A stretch of 64,000 nt of DNA, from NCBI GenBank assembly GCA_017631435.1, contig JAGBTG010000056.1, positions 62,001 to 126,000 of the forward strand. Direction: 5' to 3'. Each line of letters starts with the position of its first letter. Position 1 is the stretch's first letter. Under the pieces are notes generated by a model. It made no database searches and was not told the DNA's origin. It saw only the letters and a program-made list of their open reading frames with translations. This DNA is from Bacteroidales bacterium. Lineage in GTDB: Bacteria > Bacteroidota > Bacteroidia > Bacteroidales > UBA932. Made by a program: the position numbers and the translations under genes. Below are positions 46,378-54,298 of the stretch, piece after piece.

Positions 46378-47204
46378 TTGTTATGCCACAGCGGCCCGTT
46401 ACCTTTTCCTATATTTCTTTTGCTCCCTTCAATGATTGCTACGGTAACATATTCCTTGGCTTTGCTGATGGATGATTCCAGTATGTCTCCGGTTACGGCG
46501 GCTGCTCCTTCAGCAATTGATGCTGATATGTATGTTGCTATTGCAGAAGATAATGTGCATCCGGTGCCATGCAGGTTGGTGCTCTCTATTTTAGGGCCGG
46601 CAAAGTGACTGGTGGAGCCGTTGGGAAAAGCCAGGACATCACACATTGTATCACCTGTGAGATGCCCTCCCTTTATTAGGACACATGTCTGATATCTGTG
46701 TGCCAGTTCCTTTGCGGCCTGTTCCATTTGGGGGAATGACTCTATTTTCCTTCTCAACAGAACTTCTGCTTCATGCAGGTTGGGTGTTATTAGTGTAGCC
46801 AACGGTATCAGTGTTTTTTCTATGCACTCCATTATGTCCTCATCAATGAGCCTGTGGCCGCTTGTGGAGACCATTACCGTGTCAAACACTACAAACGGCG
46901 GGGCATATTCCCTTATGGATTGGGCTATGCATTTTACAATTTCAGCATCTTTTACCATTCCAATTTTTATGGCTTGGGGTTCTATGTCCTCCATTACAGC
47001 CTTTATCTGTTCTGATACTATTCTGGCCGGTATTGGGAATATCTCTTTTACCCCCAAAGTATTCTGTACGGTAAGGGCTGTTATTGCACTTGCAGCATAC
47101 CCTCCCAAGGCGGTAATGGCCTTTATATCTGCCTGTATTCCAGCGCCTCCGCTAGGATCTGAGCCGGCTATTGTAAGCACTTTATATGTTTTATCCTTTT
47201 TCAT
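46356..47204 (-). CDS. thiD: Hydroxymethylpyrimidine/phosphomethylpyrimidine kinase
   Basis: Phosphorylates HMP and then HMP-P to the pyrophosphate used in thiamin synthesis. The ATG at 47204 (MKKDKTYKVLTIAGSD) gives 282 residues; earlier in-frame starts lie inside the preceding gene. It has the ribokinase-like signatures AGSDPSGGAGIQAD near the N-terminus and STNLHGTGCTLSSAIA near residue 212. Last gene of the thi operon. Without thiC in this locus, ThiD may work on salvaged HMP or on the product of a distant ThiC. Confidence 0.92.
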   Translation of the reverse strand: MKKDKTYKVLTIAGSDPSGGAGIQADIKAITALGGYAASAITALTVQNTLGVKEIFPIPARIVSEQIKAVMEDIEPQAIKIGMVKDAEIVKCIAQSIREYAPPFVVFDTVMVSTSGHRLIDEDIMECIEKTLIPLATLITPNLHEAEVLLRRKIESFPQMEQAAKELAHRYQTCVLIKGGHLTGDTMCDVLAFPNGSTSHFAGPKIESTNLHGTGCTLSSAIATYISASIAEGAAAVTGDILESSISKAKEYVTVAIIEGSKRNIGKGNGPLWHNKSTTTSR

Positions 47205-47209
47205 AAGAT

Positions 47210-47812
47210 TTATTTCATTTTTTGTATCAGATTTTCCAGTTCCATAATTGCATCTTCCAATGTAGCCCGGTTCCATACTGCACCCAAAACTGCCACACCT
47301 CCAAAACCCAATTTCTTGACCGATTGGATATTTGAACTGGAAATTCCACCGAGTGCCACTACTTTGTTGTCTATAATCCCATTTTCAGAGGCATCTTTGA
47401 GAGCATGATAAGAGAAACCGGCATTGTACCCGGCTTTTGATATGCTGTCAAATACAGGGCTGAGAGTCAAATAATTGCAACTGTCCTTATTGGCTGCAAT
47501 CTCTTCCAGTGAATGACAGGAGCGGCTTATGCTGCAATGTTTCCAGTATTCACCTTTAAGGTGTATTTCCGGATTCCTGGAGTTCAGGTGTACCCCCTTA
47601 AGGCGGTATTTTGCAGCTAGCGGAAAATGGTCGTGAAGCACAATCCTGTTATGGAAATTGCTGTTTATCTGCAGTATAATCTCTTCCGTTTCCCACTCCG
47701 TCAAGCCGGGTTTCCGCAGGTGAAATGTAAAATCATATTCCCCCATAAGAGCATTTATCCAAAGAGGCTCCCCATCAAAAACTTTTTCTTTACTGATTAC
47801 AATCAATTTCAT
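47210..47812 (-). CDS. ThiE/TenI-like protein
   Basis: A 200-residue TIM-barrel protein of the thiamine-phosphate synthase/TenI family. It keeps the phosphate-binding C-terminal pattern ALGGISSSNIQSVKKLGFGGVAVLG and HLNSRNPE in the middle, but lacks the pyrophosphate-binding residues as clear as in the ThiE at 50410. In thi operons of this phylum a second ThiE/TenI copy is common; TenI-type proteins aromatise the thiazole phosphate product. It overlaps the ThiF-like gene by 4 bases and is followed by thiD after 5. Confidence 0.78.
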   Translation of the reverse strand: MKLIVISKEKVFDGEPLWINALMGEYDFTFHLRKPGLTEWETEEIILQINSNFHNRIVLHDHFPLAAKYRLKGVHLNSRNPEIHLKGEYWKHCSISRSCHSLEEIAANKDSCNYLTLSPVFDSISKAGYNAGFSYHALKDASENGIIDNKVVALGGISSSNIQSVKKLGFGGVAVLGAVWNRATLEDAIMELENLIQKMK

Positions 47813-48513
47813 AATCCAATAACATTAAATTCCATTCTGCACAAATCCACTGTCATTAATTTTCCCGACAGTTTCTCTCCAAATCCGCAAATCAATTTAA
47901 TGGCTTCATTGGCCTGCAGGGCCCCGATGACCCCTGCACAAGTGCCTATGGCGGGAACTGCTTCAACTGTATGTGGTTCCTCTTGGGGCCACAAATCCCG
48001 CAGTCTCCTGAAGCAGGTGGCATCATTGAATACCGAAACATATCCGCAGAACCCCTCTATTGCCCCATAAATGTACGGTATGGAGAGCCTTTCAGTGATG
48101 TCACTTGCCAGATACCTGGCTTCCATGTTGTCGCATGCGTCAACCACTATATCGTAGCATGAGATTATATTGCTGATTTGTGCAATATTATTGCAGCTTA
48201 TTTTCTCAGCGTATATGTTTATGCACACATCACTGTTGAGTCCCTTCAACCTGGCAGCCGCTGCCTTTACCTTCAATTGCCCAAGGTCTTTCTCTTCATA
48301 AAGCACCTGGCGGTTGAGGTTGCTTTCACTTACACAATCATAATCTGTCAGACCTATTGTACCCACTCCAGCTGAGGTAAGATATAGGGCTACAGGTGAA
48401 CCAAGTCCACCTGCCCCTATAATAAGCACTTTGGCATCCCGCAGTTTCTGTTGTCCATCTTTCCCTATTTCCGGAATGGAAATTTGTCGGGAGTATCTTT
48501 CCATTTCTTTCAT
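47809..48513 (-). CDS. thiF: ThiF-like adenylyltransferase
   Basis: E1-like enzyme that adenylates the C-terminal glycine of ThiS. The 234 residues include the nucleotide loop IIGAGGLGSPVALYL (about 31-45), the arginine motif ESNLNRQVLY (about 65) and DACDNMEARYL. The usual zinc-binding Cys-X-X-Cys after the crossover loop reads CFRRL here, so one of the expected cysteines is missing, and no second CXXC is seen; the protein may not bind zinc. There is no rhodanese domain. It overlaps both neighbours by 4 bases. Confidence 0.85.
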   Translation of the reverse strand: MKEMERYSRQISIPEIGKDGQQKLRDAKVLIIGAGGLGSPVALYLTSAGVGTIGLTDYDCVSESNLNRQVLYEEKDLGQLKVKAAAARLKGLNSDVCINIYAEKISCNNIAQISNIISCYDIVVDACDNMEARYLASDITERLSIPYIYGAIEGFCGYVSVFNDATCFRRLRDLWPQEEPHTVEAVPAIGTCAGVIGALQANEAIKLICGFGEKLSGKLMTVDLCRMEFNVIGL

Positions 48514-49643
48514 AATGCGGTATGTGCAATTAAATCAAAAGATGAATCCCAATCTTTCCATACCGGTTCAAGTCCCAGTTCCTTAAGGCGGCGGCAAACT
48601 TCCGCTGCAGTGCGTGAGTCGCTTACTTCAAACTGTTCAAGGGCCTGGGGATAAGTAAAATAGCCTCCAGGTTCGGTCTTGCTCTCTGCGCTCATTGTAG
48701 TAACTCCCAATGTTGCCATATTGTCCCGGATATAAGGTGTTTCACGGGTTGAGTATGATATGTCCACGTCGTGGTCAAATATCCTCATTGCAAATGTGAG
48801 TTGGGCCAGTTCCTTGTCATTCATTATCACATTGGGCTGGAATCCGCCGTTCTCGGCAGGGCGCATCCTTGGAAAGTTTACGCTGTACTTGGTCTTCCAG
48901 TATTGCCGCTGCAAATAGCGGAGGTGATGGGCCATGAACGTTACATCTGTCCTCCAGTCTTCCAGCCCTATAAGTACACCCATCCCTATGGAGTGCACTC
49001 CGGCTTCACCCATACGGTCCGGGGCATTTACCCTCCACTCAAAATTGGCCTTCATGCCGCGCGGATGATAGATGTTGTACCTCTCCTTGTTGTATGTTTC
49101 CTGAAAACAGATTACTCCATTAAGCCCGTGGTTTGTCAGTTCCCGGTATTCTTCACTCTTGAGCGGCATAACCTCAATTTTCAGGTTTGAGAAATACTTT
49201 TTGGCAATATCCAGTGCCTTGGCAAGATATGGAACCCCGGCCTTTGCAGGATTTTCTCCCGTTACAAGGAGGATACTCTCAAACGGCCCCAATTGCTTGA
49301 TTGCCTTGTATTCATTCTCCATCTCCTCAAAGGTGAGTATGGTGCGGGGCATTGGATTGCTGATGTGGAAACCGCAATATACACACGAGTTTGCACATGA
49401 ATTGGTAAGGTACAGAGGAATGAACAGCGACATGGTGCGTCCAAACCGCTCCTGTGTATATTTTTGGCTCAGCACAGCCATCTCCTCCAGAAACGGGGCG
49501 GCAGCCGGTGAAATCAGGGCTATGAAGTCTTCAACGGTGCAATGTTCTTTCCTCAATGCCCTGCGTACATCGGTTGCAGTTTTGGAATGGATCTTTTCAG
49601 TAATTTCATTCCACGTCAATTTTTCTATCTCTTCTGAAAACAT
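48510..49643 (-). CDS. thiH: 2-iminoacetate synthase ThiH
   Basis: Radical SAM enzyme that cleaves tyrosine to dehydroglycine for thiazole formation. The 377 residues have the iron-sulfur motif NSCANSCVYCGFH (CX3CX2C, near residue 85) and the ThiH C-terminal region. Using tyrosine-derived iminoacetate (ThiH), not glycine oxidase ThiO, fits an anaerobe. It starts 5 bases after thiG; in related Bacteroidales thiC usually lies between these two genes but is absent here. Confidence 0.94.
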   Translation of the reverse strand: MFSEEIEKLTWNEITEKIHSKTATDVRRALRKEHCTVEDFIALISPAAAPFLEEMAVLSQKYTQERFGRTMSLFIPLYLTNSCANSCVYCGFHISNPMPRTILTFEEMENEYKAIKQLGPFESILLVTGENPAKAGVPYLAKALDIAKKYFSNLKIEVMPLKSEEYRELTNHGLNGVICFQETYNKERYNIYHPRGMKANFEWRVNAPDRMGEAGVHSIGMGVLIGLEDWRTDVTFMAHHLRYLQRQYWKTKYSVNFPRMRPAENGGFQPNVIMNDKELAQLTFAMRIFDHDVDISYSTRETPYIRDNMATLGVTTMSAESKTEPGGYFTYPQALEQFEVSDSRTAAEVCRRLKELGLEPVWKDWDSSFDLIAHTAL

Positions 49644-49648
49644 AGTTG

Positions 49649-50425
49649 TCAGTTATTTAGAAATTGTGTAAGTGGTGATGATGCCGATGCTTTAAAGTTG
49701 TGGTCTACAGCGCCCAATCCCGCTTCAAATGCCCTGCGCCCGGCAATTACTGCTTCCTTAAAGGCCAGTGCCATTTCAACAGGATTTCCAGCCACGGCAA
49801 TGGCTGTGTTTACCAGACATGCAGAGGCACCCATTTCCATTGCTTCTGCCGCATGGCTTGGAGCGCCCAACCCCGCATCCACTATCACTGGAACATTAGC
49901 CTGCTCAATGATGATACGGAGGAAATCACGTGTCTGTAACCCTTTGTTGGTTCCAATAGGGGCACCAAGCGGCATTACGGTTGCGGCTCCCGCCTCTTCC
50001 AGGTGTTTGCATAGGGTAGGGTCGGCCTGGCAGTAGGGGAGAACAACAAATCCAAGTTTTACCAGCTGCTCTGTTGCCTTCAGGGTTTCAATGGAATCCG
50101 GAAGCAGGTATTTGGGATCTGGGTGGATCTCAAGTTTCAGCCAGTTGGTTCCAAATGCCTCACGGGCCATCTGGGCTGCAAATACAGCCTCCTCAGCATT
50201 GCGTACACCCGAGGTGTTGGGCAACAATTGGATATTTGGATTGAGTATGTGGTTCAAAAGGTCATCTTCCTTATCATTTAAATCTACGCGCTTCATTGCT
50301 ACCGTTACCATCTCTGTGGCAGAAGCAATAATGGCCTCTTTCATCTGTGCGTTGGAACTGAACTTTCCGGTTCCAAGAAACAGACGTGAGTTGAATTCAC
50401 GTCCTGCAATTACAAGTTTTTCCAT
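49649..50425 (-). CDS. thiG: Thiazole synthase
   Basis: Forms the thiazole phosphate ring from deoxyxylulose 5-phosphate, ThiS thiocarboxylate and iminoacetate. The 258-residue TIM-barrel protein has the Schiff-base region [11 protein letters not shown] (Lys near 44), [12 protein letters not shown] (about 146) and [22 protein letters not shown] (about 175). Length is typical. It overlaps thiE by 16 bases, indicating coupled translation. Confidence 0.95.
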   Translation of the reverse strand: MEKLVIAGREFNSRLFLGTGKFSSNAQMKEAIIASATEMVTVAMKRVDLNDKEDDLLNHILNPNIQLLPNTSGVRNAEEAVFAAQMAREAFGTNWLKLEIHPDPKYLLPDSIETLKATEQLVKLGFVVLPYCQADPTLCKHLEEAGAATVMPLGAPIGTNKGLQTRDFLRIIIEQANVPVIVDAGLGAPSHAAEAMEMGASACLVNTAIAVAGNPVEMALAFKEAVIAGRRAFEAGLGAVDHNFKASASSPLTQFLNN

Positions 50426-51039
50426 GATTGTGCAATTTTTATGATTCTTTTCATTTCCTCTACTGGATTGTCAGCGTTCAATATGCTGCTGCTTAGTGCA
50501 ATGCCATCTATTCCCAATTCCATCAGATTGGGAATGTCGTGCTCTGTGATTCCCCCAATGGCCACTACGGGTATTGCAATGTTGTTCTCCTTCATTTTGG
50601 AGATTATCTGCCTGTATCCTTCAATGCCTAAAATGGGGGAGAGGTTGGCTTTGGTTGTGGTATAGCGGAACGGGCCGCACCCTATGTAGTTGGCTCCTGC
50701 CCGGTATAGATTTTCCACATCTTCAAATGTATTTGCTGTGCCGCCGATTATTGCTTTCTCTCCAAGAATCTCCCTGGCTTTCCCGATGGGCATGTCGAGT
50801 TTTCCCAAATGGACACCGTCTGGATGAATATCTTTGGCAATCTCCACACAATCATCTATGATGAATGTTGCATGATGCTTTTCACACATGCTTTTCACCT
50901 CTTTTGCTGCGGCATATATTTCTTCCGGTGTGGAATTTTTCATCCTCAACTGAATCCACCGGCAACCTCCCTCAAGTGCCAGGCGGGCAGATTCCACATA
51001 AGAGTACCTTCCGGTACAGTGTGTAATGAACTGTACCAT
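50410..51039 (-). CDS. thiE: Thiamine-phosphate synthase
   Basis: Joins HMP-pyrophosphate and thiazole phosphate to thiamine phosphate. The 209 residues contain [13 protein letters not shown] (about 26), [20 protein letters not shown] (about 60) and the phosphate-binding end [27 protein letters not shown]. This is the better of the two ThiE-family genes in the operon for true synthase activity, because it keeps the DDC/DGVHLG pyrophosphate region. It starts 1 base after thiS and overlaps thiG. Confidence 0.93.
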   Translation of the reverse strand: MVQFITHCTGRYSYVESARLALEGGCRWIQLRMKNSTPEEIYAAAKEVKSMCEKHHATFIIDDCVEIAKDIHPDGVHLGKLDMPIGKAREILGEKAIIGGTANTFEDVENLYRAGANYIGCGPFRYTTTKANLSPILGIEGYRQIISKMKENNIAIPVVAIGGITEHDIPNLMELGIDGIALSSSILNADNPVEEMKRIIKIAQSWKNL

Positions 51040-51040
51040 A

Positions 51041-51238
51041 TCAACCTCCGCAAACTGCTTTGATGATTATTAGGGAATCTCCATGTGCAATGGGGCAATT
51101 CTCCCATTGTGGGCGGGAAATGATACGGTTGTTTACCGCCACGGCAATCCCAGCCGGCGGCAAATTGAGTTGTTGTGACAGAAGAAGCAGATTTGATGCT
51201 GTGGTCTCAACCTCCCTGTTGTTTACTGTTACCTTCAT
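51041..51238 (-). CDS. thiS: Sulfur-carrier protein ThiS
   Basis: A 65-residue ubiquitin-like sulfur carrier ending in Gly-Gly (AVCGG), the site of adenylation and thiocarboxylation. The ATG at 51238 (MKVTVNNREVE) matches family length; the longer frame from 51310 would read through the riboswitch terminator and is rejected. First gene of the thi operon, directly downstream of the TPP riboswitch. Confidence 0.93.
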   Translation of the reverse strand: MKVTVNNREVETTASNLLLLSQQLNLPPAGIAVAVNNRIISRPQWENCPIAHGDSLIIIKAVCGG

Positions 51239-51285
51239 AGCGATAATTTTTAAGTAAAAACTGCAAAGAGGCGATTCCTTAAACG

Positions 51286-51315
51286 AAAAAAACGTATATC
51301 CGGTGGACATACGTT
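51286..51315 (-). terminator. Riboswitch-controlled terminator upstream of thiS
   Basis: On the minus strand an 11-bp stem (51315-51305 with 51301-51291, one G-T pair) and a 3-base loop are followed by seven T residues. Placed between the TPP aptamer and thiS, it is the likely expression platform, ending transcription when TPP is bound. Confidence 0.8.
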
Positions 51316-51329
51316 AACTCATCTTATTA

Positions 51330-51404
51330 TCCACAATTCCTACGGCAGTACTGGCTGCATCAGGTTCGAGGGTATAATCTCAGCCTTTTTAAGGCACCCC
51401 TTTG
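51330..51404 (-). ncRNA. TPP riboswitch (THI element)
   Basis: The minus strand carries the conserved THI-box blocks in order: GGGGTGCC, GGCTGAGA, ATACCC, GAACCTGAT and, after a short arm, CGTAGGA. They lie about 90 bases before thiS with a terminator between, so the aptamer senses thiamin pyrophosphate and controls the whole thi operon. Confidence 0.93.
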
Positions 51405-51420
51405 TTTCTATTTTATACCA

Positions 51421-51446
51421 CAAAGTTATTATTTTTTTTAAATTTG
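51421..51446. promoter_or_regulatory. Divergent -7 elements of the thi operon and esterase gene
   Basis: Minus strand TAACTTTG followed by T (51428-51421) lies just upstream of the TPP aptamer. Plus strand TAAATTTG followed by C (51439-51446) lies 30 bases before the esterase ATG. Both match TAnnTTTGY. Confidence 0.5.
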
Positions 51447-51476
51447 CTATACAGTAAAATGAAATTTTAAACTTAT

Positions 51477-52361
51477 ATGAAAAGGACCCTAAGGATATTG
51501 TTCATTACAATTGTATCTTTCCTGGTATCTTCACTTGCAAATCATTTGCAGGCTGCAGAAAGGTGCAAGGACTATACATGCATAATAGATGGATTGGAGA
51601 GAAGTTACAAACTTTATCTTCCCAGTGATATAAAGCCCGGGGCCCCACTTGTTTTTGTACTGCATGGTTATGGGGCAAATCCCAATCATGTAGTTGGTAA
51701 AGGCTTTAATGAGGCGGCAGACAGGCATGGGTTTGCTGTTTGCTATCCGTCGGGAACAAAGGATGGAAGGGGAAATCCCTGCTGGAATGTGGGGTATCCG
51801 TTTCAGGAAGATATGGAGGTTGATGACATCTCATTTGTTTGCAAACTTGCCGCCAAACTGCAGAAAGAGCATGACCTGAGCAGGAAAAACACATTTTTTA
51901 CGGGGATGTCAAATGGCGGTGAGATGTGCTATCTGCTGGCTTATTGCGGGCAGAAAACATTTAAGGCGGTTGCTCCAATTGCCGGACTTACAATGGCTTG
52001 GATGCCTGAGAAATACAGGAAACTGAACAAAATTCCGCTTTTTGAGATACATGGAACAGAAGACAGGGTTTCTGAATGGACTGGCGATATGGAAAATAAA
52101 GGGGGCTGGGGGGCATACCTTCCAGTGCCTGAAGCGGTAGATTATTGGGTAAAGGCCAATGGCTGCACCAGAGAGGATATTGTTGAGATCCCGCAAAAAG
52201 ATTCTTGTTCCCACAAAATCATTGCCCATAAATTCTCAGGCAAGAAACGTACCCCTCAGGTTTGGCTATACGAGGTAGTTGGCGGTGTACACTCATGGTT
52301 CAATGAAGATATGGATACCGCTGAAGAGGTTTGCAAGTTTTTCAGCATTTATTTGGAATAG
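51477..52361 (+). CDS. Exported esterase of the PHB-depolymerase/feruloyl-esterase-like family
   Basis: A 294-residue alpha/beta hydrolase with a signal peptide ending LQAAE. It has the oxyanion segment FVLHGYGANP (about 59), the nucleophile in GMSNGGEM (about 143), the acid in HGTEDRVSEW and the His in VGGVHSWF near the C-terminus. This layout is that of LpqC/feruloyl-esterase-like hydrolases acting on plant or polymer esters. The exact ester is unknown. It is divergent from the thi operon and is followed by a DUF1810 gene after 29 bases. Confidence 0.83.
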   Translation: MKRTLRILFITIVSFLVSSLANHLQAAERCKDYTCIIDGLERSYKLYLPSDIKPGAPLVFVLHGYGANPNHVVGKGFNEAADRHGFAVCYPSGTKDGRGNPCWNVGYPFQEDMEVDDISFVCKLAAKLQKEHDLSRKNTFFTGMSNGGEMCYLLAYCGQKTFKAVAPIAGLTMAWMPEKYRKLNKIPLFEIHGTEDRVSEWTGDMENKGGWGAYLPVPEAVDYWVKANGCTREDIVEIPQKDSCSHKIIAHKFSGKKRTPQVWLYEVVGGVHSWFNEDMDTAEEVCKFFSIYLE

Positions 52362-52390
52362 GGATTTGACAAGATTCAGGAGGACCCGTT

Positions 52391-52822
52391 ATGAACTATG
52401 ATTTGCAAAGATTTTTGGATGCGCAAGCACTGATGTACCAGCAGGCATTAAAGGAAGTTGAGGCAGGAAAGAAAGAGGACCATTGGATCTGGTTTATTTT
52501 TCCGCAACTCAAAGGCCTGGGTAAAAGCAACAGTTCCAGATACTTTGGCATTAGTGGCATTGACGAGGCCAGAGCCTATTATGAGCATCCGGTATTGGGA
52601 GCCAGACTCAGGGAGGTAACTGGAGCATTGTTGATGAATGATAAAAGTGCTGAAGAGATATTTGGCAAATTGGATGCCCAAAAGGTCCGTTCCTGTATGA
52701 CCCTTTTCAACCACATAGCAAAATATGTTCTTGAAAATGAAGATGATATATTCCAGAAGGCTTTAAACAAGTTTTATGATGGAAAGGGTGATGCCCTTAC
52801 GGGGAAGATGTTGTATGAATGA
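52391..52822 (+). CDS. DUF1810 family protein
   Basis: A 143-residue soluble protein with the characteristic DUF1810 strings YDLQRFLDAQ at the start, KKEDHWIWFIFPQLKGLG near residue 28 and a helical end (KVRSCMTLFNHIA). The function of this widespread family is not settled. It follows the esterase gene on the same strand. Confidence 0.87.
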   Translation: MNYDLQRFLDAQALMYQQALKEVEAGKKEDHWIWFIFPQLKGLGKSNSSRYFGISGIDEARAYYEHPVLGARLREVTGALLMNDKSAEEIFGKLDAQKVRSCMTLFNHIAKYVLENEDDIFQKALNKFYDGKGDALTGKMLYE

Positions 52823-52852
52823 CACTCTCAAAAGTGCCTCATCTAAAGCAAA

Positions 52853-52884
52853 CACCACCGCCAGAAAGTACTCTGGCGGTGGTG
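52853..52884. terminator. Bidirectional hairpin between convergent genes
   Basis: A 13-bp perfect stem (CACCACCGCCAGA with TCTGGCGGTGGTG) and a 6-base loop, between the DUF1810 gene and the lipoprotein hydrolase. T runs are poor. Confidence 0.7.
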
Positions 52885-52902
52885 CTCATTCATAAAGGTT
52901 GC

Positions 52903-53619
52903 TTATTTCGTATGTGAAAAGAATTCTTTCAAGAGTTCAGGGGTACATTCTATTGCGTCACCGCCGTGTTTTTGGTCTGGGCAGTATTTATATTTGATAT
53001 TTATACCTTGCTCCACTAGTTCATCCACTCGTGCGGTGCAGTCGCCCTCGCTTGCTGTACTGAAAAAATACACTGGAATGCTCACCGGTCTAGGGCTTGA
53101 ACAAGACATTGATATTGCCGCGGCAAATACATCCGGGTGCATTTGGGCATAATCCCAGGCTCCACGTCCACCGTCAGATGATCCTGTTACGTAAATTCTG
53201 GTGGTGTCAATAAGTCCCTTATTTGCGTAATCATCAATGATGTGCTTTACATCATCATAGCAATCTATCCATTTGATGGTTTCTGTGAGGTTTGCCTTAT
53301 AGCATACAGGGAACAGAGCAACAGCTTTAGTCCCGCTCTCTTTCAAGTATTGCAGGATATATTCGTCGGCATCGCAACAATCAAAATGATTGGGGTGATA
53401 GAACATGTCGTGTTTCGGACGGTCATGCACTCCGCCATGCAGCCAAAGCCATAAAATGGCTTTACCAGGTTTGTCGGCATTGATATATATTACTTTGCAA
53501 GGGACATTATAAGTAAATTCGCCCTCGGGAAAAATCACTTCACATTGTTTTTTATTGCATTTGTTGTTGCTACACGCCACCAATAGCAACGCTGCAGCTA
53601 GAAAATAAAGATATCTCAT
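52903..53619 (-). CDS. Lipoprotein alpha/beta hydrolase
   Basis: A 238-residue exported lipoprotein with lipobox LLLVACSN (Cys near residue 16). The hydrolase core has LWLHGG (about 59), the nucleophile in GSSDGGRG (about 146) and a His in DQKHGGDAI near the end. It looks like a small esterase or peptidase related to PHB-depolymerase-like proteins. Substrate unknown. Its upstream region contains the nested inverted repeats at 53715-53868. Confidence 0.78.
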   Translation of the reverse strand: MRYLYFLAAALLLVACSNNKCNKKQCEVIFPEGEFTYNVPCKVIYINADKPGKAILWLWLHGGVHDRPKHDMFYHPNHFDCCDADEYILQYLKESGTKAVALFPVCYKANLTETIKWIDCYDDVKHIIDDYANKGLIDTTRIYVTGSSDGGRGAWDYAQMHPDVFAAAISMSCSSPRPVSIPVYFFSTASEGDCTARVDELVEQGINIKYKYCPDQKHGGDAIECTPELLKEFFSHTK

Positions 53620-53714
53620 AATATTTATGCTATTGTTTAAATAATCCTATTTATAGTCTATACAAAAATATAGAATTATTATAAATTCTGCACGAATCTC
53701 TGGCAATTGTTTCC

Positions 53715-53868
53715 GTTCCTGCAATTCGTTGTCCACGCTTACCCCCTTTACACACCTCTGTAATTGGGGGTAGCGTGGCAGACTCAACAAAATTGTTGAA
53801 TTGTCCACACCCATCCCCTTTAGAATGCCCTGTAGGCATGCTTAGTGTGGACAACGAATTGCAGGAAC
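53715..53868. repeat. Structured inverted-repeat element of 154 bp
   Basis: Perfect 22-bp terminal inverted arms (53715-53736 and 53847-53868, GTTCCTGCAATTCG... ) enclose a second stem: CCACGCTTACCCCC (53733-53746) with GGGGGTAGCGTGG (53766-53778, one bulged T), a small palindrome CAACAAAATTGTTG and a hairpin ATGCCCTGTAGGCAT. The inner stem shares CCAC with the outer arm, so two structures compete. It could be a MITE-like element or a structured leader RNA of the hydrolase gene. No reading frame inside it is convincing. Confidence 0.6.
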
Positions 53869-53906
53869 TGGTCTGCATTACACCTGGAGTACCTTGCGCG
53901 TGGGAA

Positions 53907-53936
53907 TAAAAAAAGACTCCAGAACAAGTTCTGAAG
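53907..53936 (-). terminator. Terminator next to the displaced tRNA-Lys 3' end
   Basis: On the minus strand a 9-bp stem (CTTCAGAAC with GTTCTGGAG, one T-G pair) is followed by TCTTTTTTT. It lies 10 bases after the 16-bp copy of the tRNA-Lys 3' end, so it was probably the original tRNA terminator before the island inserted. Confidence 0.75.
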
Positions 53937-53945
53937 CCTATCTTA

Positions 53946-53961
53946 GTGACCCGCCAGGGGA
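53946..53961. repeat. Left boundary repeat (att-like copy of the tRNA-Lys 3' end)
   Basis: GTGACCCGCCAGGGGA is identical over 16 bases to 55889-55904, which is the 3' end of the tRNA-Lys gene. The two copies are in the same orientation and 1943 bp apart, as expected of attL/attR. Confidence 0.7.
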
Positions 53962-54182
53962 ATTTTAGAGTTATTTAACGTACACCTATATCACCTATTT
54001 TCAAATTGTTAGGTTTCATTAAATGTAACATTGGTGTACATAGGTATACGAGAAAATATGAAGTTTCGGAAAGATTTTCGGAAAAGGTTAACCTTATTCA
54101 CATAAATTTATTTCTTATTTTACCCATAACTATTTGTTATTTTGTTGATAAGGTTGTTATGTAGTCTAATGTAATATTAAAG

Positions 54183-54258
54183 ATTTGGTGGATAATGACA
54201 AAACGGCATTATTAAATTTGGTGGATAATGACATTTTGGGTGTAAAACATTTGGTGGA
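54183..54258. repeat. Three direct repeats phased at 33 bp upstream of the ATPase
   Basis: ATTTGGTGGATAATGACA occurs at 54183 and 54216, and its first ten bases again at 54249, so each starts exactly 33 bp (three helical turns) after the last. They end 40 bases before the ATPase start. Such phased iterons usually bind a regulator or a replication protein. Confidence 0.75.
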
Positions 54259-54298
54259 AAAATCTAAATGTACTATTTTAGTCTAAAATTTAAAGTCG

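Noticed and set aside
53651-53878. A 75-codon minus-strand frame across the inverted-repeat element
   Set aside because: Its composition is that of the palindromes, it has no recognisable domain or start signal, and it spans the structured element.
53946-53961. Possible second tRNA-Lys gene
   Set aside because: Only 16 bases of the 3' end are present; no anticodon or D-arm, so it is a boundary repeat and not a gene.
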